Shown: positions 40,910-50,323 of the stretch, in pieces
How positions within the stretch are numbered: the stretch's first letter is position 1
Layout: every line of letters begins with the position of its first letter
Position numbers and translations under genes: made by a program
Notes under the pieces: generated by a model
Told to the model about the DNA's origin: nothing
Databases searched by the model: none
What the model saw: only the letters and a program-made list of their open reading frames with translations
Assembly (NCBI GenBank): GCA_900618795.1
Contig: UYJD01000003.1
Coordinates: forward strand, 2,191,803-2,255,802
Origin: Cyanodermella asteris
Lineage: Eukaryota > Ascomycota > Lecanoromycetes > Ostropales > Stictidaceae
Direction of reading: 5' to 3'
DNA: 64,000 nt

Positions 40910-42010
40910 TCATTCTCTCAAAGGTAGTACGTGCTGAGCCATTATACCTTGACGACAGAGTGGACATTCTGGTTTCTCTTTGATCCAATCCGCTATGCAA
41001 GTCCAGCAGAAAACGTGGCCGCAGGTCGTTGCGCTGGGGTCCTTGAGCTCTTCCAGGCAGAGCGTACATTTGCGTTGTTGCCGACCTTCGATCCACTGCA
41101 TGGTGACGTTCTCGGCAAGCTGATATCTTGGATCTGTTAGGACTGGCGTCGCAGTGTGCGATTCGATGGATTCCTTATTGGCACTGATCACGGGGGCATC
41201 GAGCAGAACGTCCGAAGCTTGCGGGACACTCAGGCCAACTTCAACGCCACCAGTGAGCATGACGGAGCCTCCATCCACGGCAGACATGTTGGCGATCCCA
41301 GGTGCGGTATTGAACGTGTTGTGAACATGAAGGTACGCTTGCAAAATGAGCTGGAGAACGAGGAGGACACCCAGAACTTCATACCCAACCCTCTGATCTG
41401 ATGGATCTATGCGCTTCGTGAAGATGTATCGTAGACCCCAGACACGTTTGCTGAGATGGTAGTATGCGCCGCTGAAGTAGAAGACCGATAGCCCAAGAGC
41501 ATACAAGGGCGCCGGAGAGGTAATCGTTGCAAGATTGCGTAGGATGTATCGACGAACAGGAGTATCACCACCATCTGTTTCCTTGCTGTTCTGTATTGAC
41601 TTCTCGAGCCATTCGCCGAGTCGTCGGCGAAACCCAGGAGCTGTCTTGTTGACCGTGTATGGCAGAATGACCGACGACAAGATGTATCCGCCTCTTCTCA
41701 ATATAGTCGGAAGCCTGAGCGAGCTTCCCTCGACCTGGACGATATCGCAATACTCCTCCCCCAGTGTTCTGTTTCCTATCAGAGTCGTGCAGGACAGATA
41801 CAGCAAGTCGGCGAAAGCGCGTGTTTCCGACGAGTATCGATGTACGAATCGAGCGCCGTACACGCTGCGAAGGGCATTGGAAAGGGATTCAACTAGAACG
41901 CCTTGGAAGTATGCGTCCTTCTGGTTGCTTCTGATGATGTCCGGCGCGGCTGCAAAGGGGTATTGGCGATCAGATCGAGACGCACGCGTGGGCTCCGAGT
42001 TCGACTCCAT
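40910..42010 (-). CDS. pex10: Peroxisome biogenesis factor 10, RING E3 ligase
   Basis: A single exon of 366 aa. The N-terminal Pex2/12-type domain (residues about 20-235) has several hydrophobic helices, including YALGLSVFYFSGAYYHL (170-186) and YEVLGVLLVLQLILQAYL (210-227). The C-terminal RING is complete C3HC4: C315, C318, C330, H332, C335, C338, C349 and C352. Pex10 works with Pex2 and Pex12 as the retrotranslocation ubiquitin ligase for the import receptor Pex5 in the peroxisomal membrane. Length and domain order are normal. The C-terminus ends soon after the RING. It converges with the decayed hydrolase, 143 nt apart. Confidence 0.93.
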   Translation of the reverse strand: MESNSEPTRASRSDRQYPFAAAPDIIRSNQKDAYFQGVLVESLSNALRSVYGARFVHRYSSETRAFADLLYLSCTTLIGNRTLGEEYCDIVQVEGSSLRLPTILRRGGYILSSVILPYTVNKTAPGFRRRLGEWLEKSIQNSKETDGGDTPVRRYILRNLATITSPAPLYALGLSVFYFSGAYYHLSKRVWGLRYIFTKRIDPSDQRVGYEVLGVLLVLQLILQAYLHVHNTFNTAPGIANMSAVDGGSVMLTGGVEVGLSVPQASDVLLDAPVISANKESIESHTATPVLTDPRYQLAENVTMQWIEGRQQRKCTLCLEELKDPSATTCGHVFCWTCIADWIKEKPECPLCRQGIMAQHVLPLRE

Positions 42011-42884
42011 GTCGCCGGTACCAGCGATGAGAATGGAGCGAGCCGAATTATCTGTAGCCGCGCATCACACAAGGATGATGCTGTTCGATGTTTGGTTTAT
42101 GAGCGATGGATAATTGTGCTGTTGCCGAGGTCCGCCGGCAACCGCGTAGCGCGGCAAGCACCATAACGAGCTCATCGCCGGCTCAGCCGCTACATACACT
42201 GCACCTTGAAGTACCGCGCCGTTGATGTCCAAGGCGATCGGGTCCTGAACTGCTTTCTCGGGCTCACTGAAGTAATTTCGCTAATGACATCCTCCATACA
42301 CAATTCTGGAGCACGAGGGCTCTGATCATGCCTCGCAAGATGTCTGATTCCTTTTTGTCTACGCTTGGTGTTGAACTGAAGTCCAATTTCTTGGGCCGAC
42401 TGCCACTATGTATAGAGTGCTTGAAATATACATGCTCGTGATCAGATACTTCCATTGTCATGTGAAATAAACTGACAAGCGAGCGGGGGCACGACGGTGG
42501 TAACCAGGGTTCGTATCATCCAGCTTTGGCTTTCGGATGCATACGACGATTCATGACGACTCTCGCCTACTGGCCTACCACGTACATGCAAGGACAAGAA
42601 GCGTGAGGTATGTATGCCGGAGTCTTTGCCCAGTTTCCTCTTGCACACCGTAGCTTTTAGTGGAGGATGTCACGGCATGTTCCTTACAGTTGGCAACATG
42701 ACCACGTTCCCGAAAAAGTGCTCCGCATAACCGTCGACAAACAGAACCGCATTCCGCAGATCTGACAGGAGAGGATCGCCGCTATGACCACGTATCTCTG
42801 GCTGTCGCTGGTGGCGTACGACACGATGCCGAAGATCAACAGGCCCATTTCAGCGAGCCTCGCCACAAGTCTACAAAGCTCAAG
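42011..42884. other. Intergenic region
   Basis: Upstream of PEX10. A minus-strand frame at 42684-42905 is hydrophobic but has no family and overlaps the decayed F-box locus, so it is not called. Confidence 0.4.
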
Positions 42885-43540
42885 TTGACGCTGAAAAAAA
42901 CTCAAAAGACCCCATTTCGCCTATTCGACCTTCCGAGTGAAATCAGAGACCAGATTTACGAAGAGTGCATCGCAACCGTGCAGTCAACAAAGCACGCACG
43001 GAAATGTAGTGACTGTCGCCAGGGCGGACTTGCTATCTCCTCCATCTATGGCTGGCCGAAGAGATGATGGGAGCCAATTGCCCGGCTTCGAACTTTGTCA
43101 TTAGTCTGCAAGCAATTTGCAGTAGACGTCCGATCAGCTTTCTTCCGCCGTTGGGTGTTTCTAGTGGTTGAAGGATGGCCCCCGGTCGCATCTCAGCTCC
43201 CATATGTGATACCGGACATGTTCTCGGGACTTGTGACTTTCTTACGTTGGGTTGGCAGGGAAGACTGCCGTCATCTACGCAGGATCAGAGTACATCGGCA
43301 GATTATACAGAGGTTGCCGATGAGATCGGCTAAATGACTTTGTTTGACAAATGGCGCATTTCAGATCTGCCACTGCGAAATCTAAGTCCTCGCTTTTGGG
43401 AATCTGTCTGGCCTGGACCATCTGGCCAGATTGAAATTTATGACTGTCGACGTCAGGAGAACGGCTATTACGGACCAACGTGTGTCGGTTTCACCATCCC
43501 GGTCAGATGGGCGGACAATCAGAGAGCACGACGATCGTGA
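42885..43540 (+). pseudogene. Decayed F-box-like gene
   Basis: The first part reads TPFRLFDLPSEIRDQIYEEC, the F-box-like start common in Pezizomycotina. The same frame continues past a TGA at 43065-43067 (KR-stop-WEPIARLRTLSLVCKQF) to SAFFRRW and HLRRIRV, then stops at 43335-43337. A further piece, LPLRNLSPRFWESVWPG and QIEIYDCRR, sits in another frame from 43334. The pieces are collinear and match the usual order of these proteins (F-box, 'LVCKQ' segment, later strands). I infer one nonsense codon and one later frame disruption. An unrecognised intron around the TGA is the main alternative. Confidence 0.5.
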
Positions 43541-43636
43541 TTCTTCATGTGGCAATGGAATCTCAGAGGAAAAGTCTTTGATTTTATCGTTCGAGATGAT
43601 CCTGCGGAACTTTTCCGATATGCTCGCTAACATCTC

Positions 43637-45283
43637 TCAAAGTCTGACCTGAAATTTAGGATTCGTCCTCAAATGTTCACCGTACTTCAGGAATGCAAAG
43701 GGGATAAATAGTAGTGCCACCGAGATGAAACCCAGAACACTGTTGCCCCATCCCAGCCCTAGTCTCGCATACATTGCTGGCCCTGCTAAGGGTAACAAGG
43801 CGCCTAAGAGGCTTCGCAGGATCGCATTCGCCGCCATTGCTGACGCTGCGTGCATTGTGAATGCGTCCACGAGATACGTGTTTGCCGCCATGAAGATGCC
43901 AATGAGCCCGAAACCGACGAATGATGTACCAATGATGGGTGCGATCCAGAATACGCGATATTGCGCCGTCCATCCGTAGAGGAAGAGACCGATAGGTATT
44001 GCAAAGGCTCCAGGTACCATGAAGGGAAGTCGATACTCGGGCTTCATCTCGCCGCCCGCTGCCTTCTTCTTCAGGATCCTATCAGAAAGTCCGCCAACGA
44101 TGGCCATGCCGAGGAACATGCCAACACCAATGCCGATGTAAGTGAGGCCAACAATGCCTGCACCGAAGCCGTAGTCATAGATGAAGACCGACGTGATGGT
44201 TGTGAAGAGGAGATAAAGGTAGCCGTAGCAGACCGCGCAATATGTCGAAAGCAGCAGTACGATTGGAGAGAGGAACAGGAGCTTGAAAGGTCGCAGGATT
44301 GCCCGAGCAAATACTTGTCCAGTGGTCTCGCCGGCGAAGCCCTTGGGTCGAAGATTTGTGTTGCCAGTTTCTTTGATGAGTCGCTTGGTCTTGCGTTGGA
44401 GAATGGTCGGACTGTATGTCTCCCTGGAAAAGATCAAGAAGCAGATTGAAACCACCCCAGCGGCAATGACGATGATCCAGAAGACCCAGCGCCAGCCAAT
44501 GCGCTCTGCAACGAAACCACCCGCAATTGGCCCAACCACAGGACCCAGTAAAGGTCCCATGCTCCAGATCGCCATTGCGCCACCTCGTTCTTCCTGCTTG
44601 AAGAGATCTGCGCAAGTGCCGCCACCTAGCGTGATCACCGCCGAGCCAGCAAGTCCGGCAAGGAACCGAAACCCGATGAGCATGCCCAGATTACTGCTCA
44701 CAGCACATGCAACGTTGAAGATCACGAAGAGAACATTGGTTACATGATAAACCCACAATCGTCCATACATCTCGGAGAGTGGCGCAATCACAATAGGGCC
44801 TGCCGCGTATCCCAAGACGAACACTGATACCACGAGTGATCCGAGAATCTGATTTGTTGACTCGAAATCCTTGAGAACTTCCGGAACGCCTGGTGCAAAC
44901 ATACTCGACGCCAGTGGAGTGACGAGAGTCATGATGGACAAGCATGCGATCATACTCCACTTCTTCTTCGCAGTCCAGTTAACCGCATTGTCGGGGTCAT
45001 CAGGTCCATCGAAGTCAACAATATTCGGATCTTGCACGTCGCCGATGACTGCACCCTTTTCTGTGTCTGCCAGCCTATCTGCTGCGTCTGAGTGGACAGA
45101 GGCTATTCTGTAAAGGGCGTCGGGTTTTTGCTCCTCGGCTGCCGTTGACGAGCCGGATATCGAGCTTTGAGGTCGCGCAGATGCATCTGCTTGGAGACTC
45201 TGGATCGGTGCGACGCCTTCTACTGCTGCAGCAAGCTCTCGCGTCATGCTTTCCGGCAGCCCTTGTTGCACGTTTCCGCTCAT
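43637..45283 (-). CDS. MFS transporter, DHA1 drug:H+ antiporter type
   Basis: A 548-aa product from MSGNVQQGLPESM (45283); 12 more in-frame codons upstream are less likely. A cytosolic acidic N-terminus of about 105 residues precedes the DPDNAVNW motif typical of fungal DHA1 exporters. Twelve hydrophobic segments follow. LGYAAGPIVIAPLSEMYGR fits the family's loop after TM2, and GPVVGPIAGGF is the antiporter motif C in TM5. Members at the plasma membrane export azoles, polyamines, fungal metabolites or other amphiphiles using the proton gradient. The substrate cannot be told from sequence. Confidence 0.88.
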   Translation of the reverse strand: MSGNVQQGLPESMTRELAAAVEGVAPIQSLQADASARPQSSISGSSTAAEEQKPDALYRIASVHSDAADRLADTEKGAVIGDVQDPNIVDFDGPDDPDNAVNWTAKKKWSMIACLSIMTLVTPLASSMFAPGVPEVLKDFESTNQILGSLVVSVFVLGYAAGPIVIAPLSEMYGRLWVYHVTNVLFVIFNVACAVSSNLGMLIGFRFLAGLAGSAVITLGGGTCADLFKQEERGGAMAIWSMGPLLGPVVGPIAGGFVAERIGWRWVFWIIVIAAGVVSICFLIFSRETYSPTILQRKTKRLIKETGNTNLRPKGFAGETTGQVFARAILRPFKLLFLSPIVLLLSTYCAVCYGYLYLLFTTITSVFIYDYGFGAGIVGLTYIGIGVGMFLGMAIVGGLSDRILKKKAAGGEMKPEYRLPFMVPGAFAIPIGLFLYGWTAQYRVFWIAPIIGTSFVGFGLIGIFMAANTYLVDAFTMHAASAMAANAILRSLLGALLPLAGPAMYARLGLGWGNSVLGFISVALLFIPFAFLKYGEHLRTNPKFQVRL

Positions 45284-46010
45284 GGTGAATGTGTAGCCTG
45301 CTATAATCAAAGCCTGCAAGATGCGAAATCAGGGCAAGCCAAGGCCAGACTGTTAGACAGAGCCAACGTTCACGATTCGGCCTTGCCTGCGACACAGTAG
45401 ATCTCAGTACCTGGAGCCACGATCAAGGTAGACTTGCAGCGTCCAACAGTCAATTGGTAGAACGAGAGAGGTACACCGCGCACAAGGTGTCGCAAAGTCC
45501 GACCGTAAAACTAGGAAAGGGAAAAGAGGAAGTGCAAAAGTCAGCTTTTGTCACCACAGGAGCTACGCAGTCATATAAAGAATTTCGTACTACATCGGAA
45601 AACGGCTGAAGCATCTCGAGGCTATGGACCGCTCAGGTAGCAGTTAAGGCGCGGAGAAGCAACGGAGCGGTTGCACAAGTCTCATGTTTTTGTGCACGAA
45701 CTCAACACCGGAAACAATCAACAGGCCAATCACAGGATAAGACAGCTGTCTCGCCGACTAGGCTCTGCAACATCCTTGTCCTTCGTTTGCCGGAAAAGCA
45801 AGACTCGGTCTTACATCTCGGACCCGAAGAAGATTCTCTAGCCGGCCGTTGTTTTCGAGGCCGTATCGCGTTGCCGACGTGCCTTCTGCACCTGCTTCAG
45901 CTCAACCTTACTGAACCTTTCGAACAGGCGCGCGAGAGGTGTAAGATCTTATGACGGCCCTCTGCGTTCTCGAAAATACGATGTAAATTGCTGCTGCCAA
46001 TAACTATCTT
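45284..46010. other. Upstream region of the MFS gene
   Basis: 727 nt with no gene seen; the MFS promoter and the 3' side of the 228-aa gene must lie here. Confidence 0.4.
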
Positions 46011-46697
46011 CTAGGTGCGTACTACATGCTGGCCAGACTCGTCCCAATTGCCCGATCCTGCGGGGAACGCCGCAGTCGGACAATTCGGAACATCCGGGTG
46101 CTCCTTACAATATGCCGCCGCAATGGAATGCCCATAATCCTTTTCAACCTGCTCAACCCGCATCGCAACCTTTGTACACTCACCCGGCAGCGTGGTCCCC
46201 CAAATAACAGAATCAGGATACCACTCATTTCCTCCACCCGTCGCATCAGCACCACAATACCCAAAGTCCAGCTGCGTGCCATTCACAGTGCACTGCAACA
46301 AAATAAACAACGGCAGAATAGCGCACGTCGGCAAACTGGGGTTCGTCGGGTCAATATCCGCAGCCTGCCACAGATCGAAGCCCACAAGCTGGACGTCCGT
46401 CTCGTTGAAGTTGGGGAGGTCGACGAAGCCAATGTCCCCGTCGTTCATGGCAAAGAGGTGGTCCCGGGGTCCGAGCCCGAAGGCGTAACTGCCGTATTGG
46501 TCGTCGTCGAGTCGGAGGTAGGAGTAGGTGTTCTTGAAGGGTACGTGAGGCACGTAGTAGGATTGGTTGACGAGGGTGCCGTCGAAAGAGTAGCCGTGGA
46601 GACTGAAATAGCTTGGGACGGTGGCGTTGCAGGGAGGGATGAGGGGAGGCCAGGTCGATGGGATGGGTAGGCCGTATGGTGGTGGTGGGCAAGTCAT
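46011..46697 (-). CDS. Hypothetical protein, Cys- and sequon-containing
   Basis: A 228-aa product from MTCPPPPYGLPIP. It has seven cysteines and several N-glycosylation sequons (NATV, NQSY, NETD, NGTQ), and a compact mid-part with aromatic residues (YSYLRLDDDQYGSYAFG), features common in secreted proteins. Yet no signal peptide is encoded, and in-frame TGA TAA lies directly before the ATG, so the frame cannot be extended upstream without another exon. I recognise no family. It could be a cytosolic orphan, or a secreted protein whose first exon I missed. Confidence 0.55.
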   Translation of the reverse strand: MTCPPPPYGLPIPSTWPPLIPPCNATVPSYFSLHGYSFDGTLVNQSYYVPHVPFKNTYSYLRLDDDQYGSYAFGLGPRDHLFAMNDGDIGFVDLPNFNETDVQLVGFDLWQAADIDPTNPSLPTCAILPLFILLQCTVNGTQLDFGYCGADATGGGNEWYPDSVIWGTTLPGECTKVAMRVEQVEKDYGHSIAAAYCKEHPDVPNCPTAAFPAGSGNWDESGQHVVRT

Positions 46698-47745
46698 TTT
46701 GAGAGGTTATCACTGAGTAGGTCAGCGTCGTTGAATCCGAGGCAGCAAAGTGCGTAAGCATAACGCATACCGAAATCGCTTGGTAGAGTCGGCGGCGCAA
46801 GACCTTGTATCTGTTCGACGCCGTTTTCTCGTCGATGCAAGTACGACTGTAAGATACTACACCGTCTTTACTAAATTTGTGGCAAAAGCGACCTTTATAG
46901 ATCGCAGGGAAATCAACAGGCAACCTCAAGGTTGTTACTCTTTCCCGTTTACGTCTGCGTCAAAGCTCTGGTTGGTCATTCAACGTTGAACGGAGTCGGC
47001 TGTGTACTCGAAGTACTTCACGAGTTGTGAGATGCGTGGTCGATCGGAGTGATGATTAGTGTCTCGGAGGTACTCGCAGCCATCAAACTCCAGGCTAGAT
47101 AACAAAGACGACGGTGCCAGAGGACAATGAAAGTGGAGATAGCATGTCCCATATGTGACCAAAGCACGGAGGTCTGCTGCGCTCGGCAATTGTCTGCGAA
47201 TGATACTATACGGCAGTGCCTCGGAAAGGCTCGCATCATATTCCCAGACCAAGTGAGTTTCCATTGTTGTGGCAGTTAAAATTCTGCGCAATCAAAGTTT
47301 AACTACTACAGACCTTGGGAAACAAAGGAAAGAATCCTAATGGGAAGCGAGAAGGCCGCTCGCACGGTGAACATGCCCTTCTGCGTGACCTGATCGAGAT
47401 AGAAAGGGCATTGACCAGTGGAACAACTTGAAATTGGTTCCGCAAATCAGGGTTTCACACGACCTGCCTGATAAATTCTGTGTGACAGGATTCAATGGAA
47501 ACAAACTCCGGATTCAAGATAAGCAAAACATCGTATCTCCTTTGCATGGTATGGTCCATCGCATGGAAACAGCCTTGAAATGATTTTGCAATAGCTCCAA
47601 TTCTGCGTGTGTATGTGGCCAAGCAAGACATTGCAGTCGCTATTTCGCTATATACAGATGCAACTAAAATGCCAGCAAGCGCCAGCGCTCGGATATCCAG
47701 TGGTACACGATTTGTGAATCTGAGCAACAACGACAAACCACATGA
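46698..47745. other. Intergenic region
   Basis: About 1 kb. A minus-strand frame starting at METHLVWEYDAS (47264, ending 46980) is protein-like but only 94 codons and without a domain. Nothing else is seen. Confidence 0.35.
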
Positions 47746-49332
47746 TCACGAACCTTGCAGAGGGTCGTTCATGCCGCCGAAGGTGATGGCCTTCACAACC
47801 TGGTACTCGTCGATACCGATGTGGCTGCCCTCTCGTCCGAAGCCGCTCTCCTTGACACCGCCGAATGGCATGGCAACATCGCTGATCAAGCCAGTGTTGA
47901 CACCGACCATACCGACTTCTAACGACTCGGCAACACGCCAAATCCTGTGTACGTCTCTGCTGAAGAAGTACCCAGCCAGACCAACCCTGGATGCATTGGC
48001 AAGCTTGATGACGTCCGCCTCGGTCTTGAACGGAAAGATACCAGCCACAGGACCGAATGTTTCCTCGTGCGCTAATTTCATGTTTGCGTTCATGTTCGTG
48101 ATGACGGTTGGCTGGTAGAAATTGCTGCCAAGATCTTTCATGGCTTGACCACCGACCAAGATCTTGCCACCTTGGCTTTCAGCGTCCCGAACGTGCTCCT
48201 CAACCTTGGCGATGGCCCGGTCGTGGATGACTGGACCGTGGGTGACGCCTTCGCCGAAACCGTTGCCGACCTTGAAACCCTTGACCTTCTCAGCGAAGCG
48301 CTTGGCAAACTCGTCAGCAATGCCGCTCTGCACGTAGATACGGTTCGCGCAAATGCATGTCTGGCCAGATGATCGGAATTTTGAAGAAATAGCTCCGTTC
48401 ACGGCGACGTCCAAATCGGCATCGTCGAAGATGATGAGAGGAGCATTGCCACCAAGCTCAAAGGAGAGCTTCTTCAGTGTTTCCGATGACTGGTTCATGA
48501 GCAGCTTGCCCACACGTGTGCTGCCGGTGAAGGAAATTTTCTTGATATCCGGGCTTTCACACATGAGGCTGCCAACCTCGGCTGTGTTGTCAAGAGCCTG
48601 CACAACGTTGATGACTCCGGGAGGAATACCGGCGCGCTCACCCAGCTCGGCCAAAGCGCCCGACGTGAACGGAGTCTCACCAGGAGACTTTGCGACTACC
48701 GTGCAACCTGCCGCAAGGGCCGGGCCGTATTTTCGGGTGATCATCGCTGCAGGGAAGTTCCAGGGCGTGATGACACCAGCAACACCGACGGGCTCCTTGT
48801 ACGTGATGATGCGATTTGCAGCCATGGCCGGGTTGATTGTGTCGCCAATGATTCTCGGGGCTTCCTCGGAGAACCACTCGAGGAAACCGTTTGCGTATGT
48901 GATCTCTCCTCGGGCATCACCGATCGGTTTGCCGTTCTCGAGTGTGATGATCGTCGCCAGGTCTTCGGCGTTTTCGTTGACGAGGTCGAACCACTTTCTC
49001 AGAATTCGTGCTCGCTCACGGCCGGTGGTCTTCTTGAACGTCTTGAATGCTTCCGTTGCGGCGTCAATGGCTTCCTGCATGTCCTCCTTGCTGCTCTCCG
49101 GCTGTGTTCCGATGACCTTGCCGGTGCCCGGGTCCGTGACCTCGAAAGTCTTTCCCGACTTTGCATCTTTCCATTTTCCGTTGATGTAGTTTTGTTCACG
49201 CCATAGGCTGGGGTCCTTGAGCTGAGGGGGAACGCGTGTGCTTGCCATCCTGGTAGCTATCTTGGTGAAACTCGGGGCGAAAATACGGCAGGTGTGTGGC
49301 AGCAGGCGGGAGGTTTGTGAAATCAGAGGCAT
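47746..49332 (-). CDS. Succinate-semialdehyde dehydrogenase
   Basis: A 528-aa product from MPLISQTSRLLPHTCRIF (49332), whose basic, Ser-rich start fits a mitochondrial presequence. An internal Met (49248, MASTRVPPQ) would give a cytosolic form. The aldehyde dehydrogenase fold is complete: NAD(P)-binding ITPWNFPAAM, SFTGSTRVGK, catalytic Glu292 in FELGGNAP and nucleophile Cys326 in SSGQTCICANR. The GQTCICANR form of the Cys motif is typical of succinate-semialdehyde dehydrogenase (Uga2/GabD), the last step of the GABA shunt feeding the TCA cycle. The specificity call rests on that motif and overall resemblance. Confidence 0.88.
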   Translation of the reverse strand: MPLISQTSRLLPHTCRIFAPSFTKIATRMASTRVPPQLKDPSLWREQNYINGKWKDAKSGKTFEVTDPGTGKVIGTQPESSKEDMQEAIDAATEAFKTFKKTTGRERARILRKWFDLVNENAEDLATIITLENGKPIGDARGEITYANGFLEWFSEEAPRIIGDTINPAMAANRIITYKEPVGVAGVITPWNFPAAMITRKYGPALAAGCTVVAKSPGETPFTSGALAELGERAGIPPGVINVVQALDNTAEVGSLMCESPDIKKISFTGSTRVGKLLMNQSSETLKKLSFELGGNAPLIIFDDADLDVAVNGAISSKFRSSGQTCICANRIYVQSGIADEFAKRFAEKVKGFKVGNGFGEGVTHGPVIHDRAIAKVEEHVRDAESQGGKILVGGQAMKDLGSNFYQPTVITNMNANMKLAHEETFGPVAGIFPFKTEADVIKLANASRVGLAGYFFSRDVHRIWRVAESLEVGMVGVNTGLISDVAMPFGGVKESGFGREGSHIGIDEYQVVKAITFGGMNDPLQGS

Positions 49333-50323
49333 CTTGCGAAGACCGGAGGACGATAAGAGAGGACTCGAGCAAGCGTCATCAAATCTGGCAGGGAGGGTCG
49401 AGTAGAGGGGCAGAAGCGGGTTCAGCTTTGACCGGTATATAACCAATTGGTGGACCGACGGAGCGACAACGACCGTGAATGGAGCTCAAAAGGAGTTGAG
49501 GGGACAGGGAAGCGATGTCGTCACAGCTCCCGAGCTTCCCTGCAGCCGCGGAAGCAACGCCGACGTTTCTCCACCAATCGCGCGCCCGAGACACCGCACC
49601 TCCATAAATTCCGAACCATCTACTTCTGCAAGTAGCAATCTCTGGCGTCGTCAGGAAGGACATGATGCAACGAGGCCATACGCCTTTGATGTAATCTCAC
49701 TAGTCGCTCTGAGACCGTCAAAGAACTCCAAAGCTTGTGAAGCATTGTCGACACGGCAATATCTTCAGCCTTTAACCCATTTTCTGGTGACAAAACGATC
49801 ACCTGGGATTCTACTCACTGATCAAGTGTGGTTTGTCTGGGATTTCCCAACACGCTACAACAATAATGTCGTTGAAAAGGTTCGAGGGAAGCAAGCAGTA
49901 TGATAATCCAGATGCGGCAGAAATTAGTCTCTCGAAAGAGTTTACGTGAAGCCAGACCAGGCCTGAATTCAGTCAAATAAATGATATTCATCGGTTGCCC
50001 AACGGTAGATGACACCTGCTCTTACCCACTAATGTCCAACCTTCCAGGGATGCTGACTGAGTTCATGAGGTATAGCCGAATAACGACCAGAACTGTGCAA
50101 TGAACGTGTCATCCGCTATAATGCCAAAATCAAGAACAAAAAGGCAGTTTCTCCGCCAGTGGTATATGTGGTATATGCGATCTCTCGCACAAGAAATACA
50201 TGAATAGCCAAATGTGCAAAGTCGTCAGTTTGAAGTGCTCAATGAAAGGACCGAAAATCCAGAAAATATACACAAGCGAAATGTGAACGATGCCAGTGTA
50301 GTTGCAGCATGAAACTGTGGTCC
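49333..50323. other. Intergenic region
   Basis: About 1 kb holding the SSADH promoter (CT-rich and GC-rich near 49500-49600) and the 3' side of the 1431-aa gene. No gene seen. Confidence 0.4.

Noticed and set aside
46980-47264. Minus-strand 94-codon frame METHLVWEYDAS...
   Set aside because: Protein-like but short, without domain, promoter or splice evidence.
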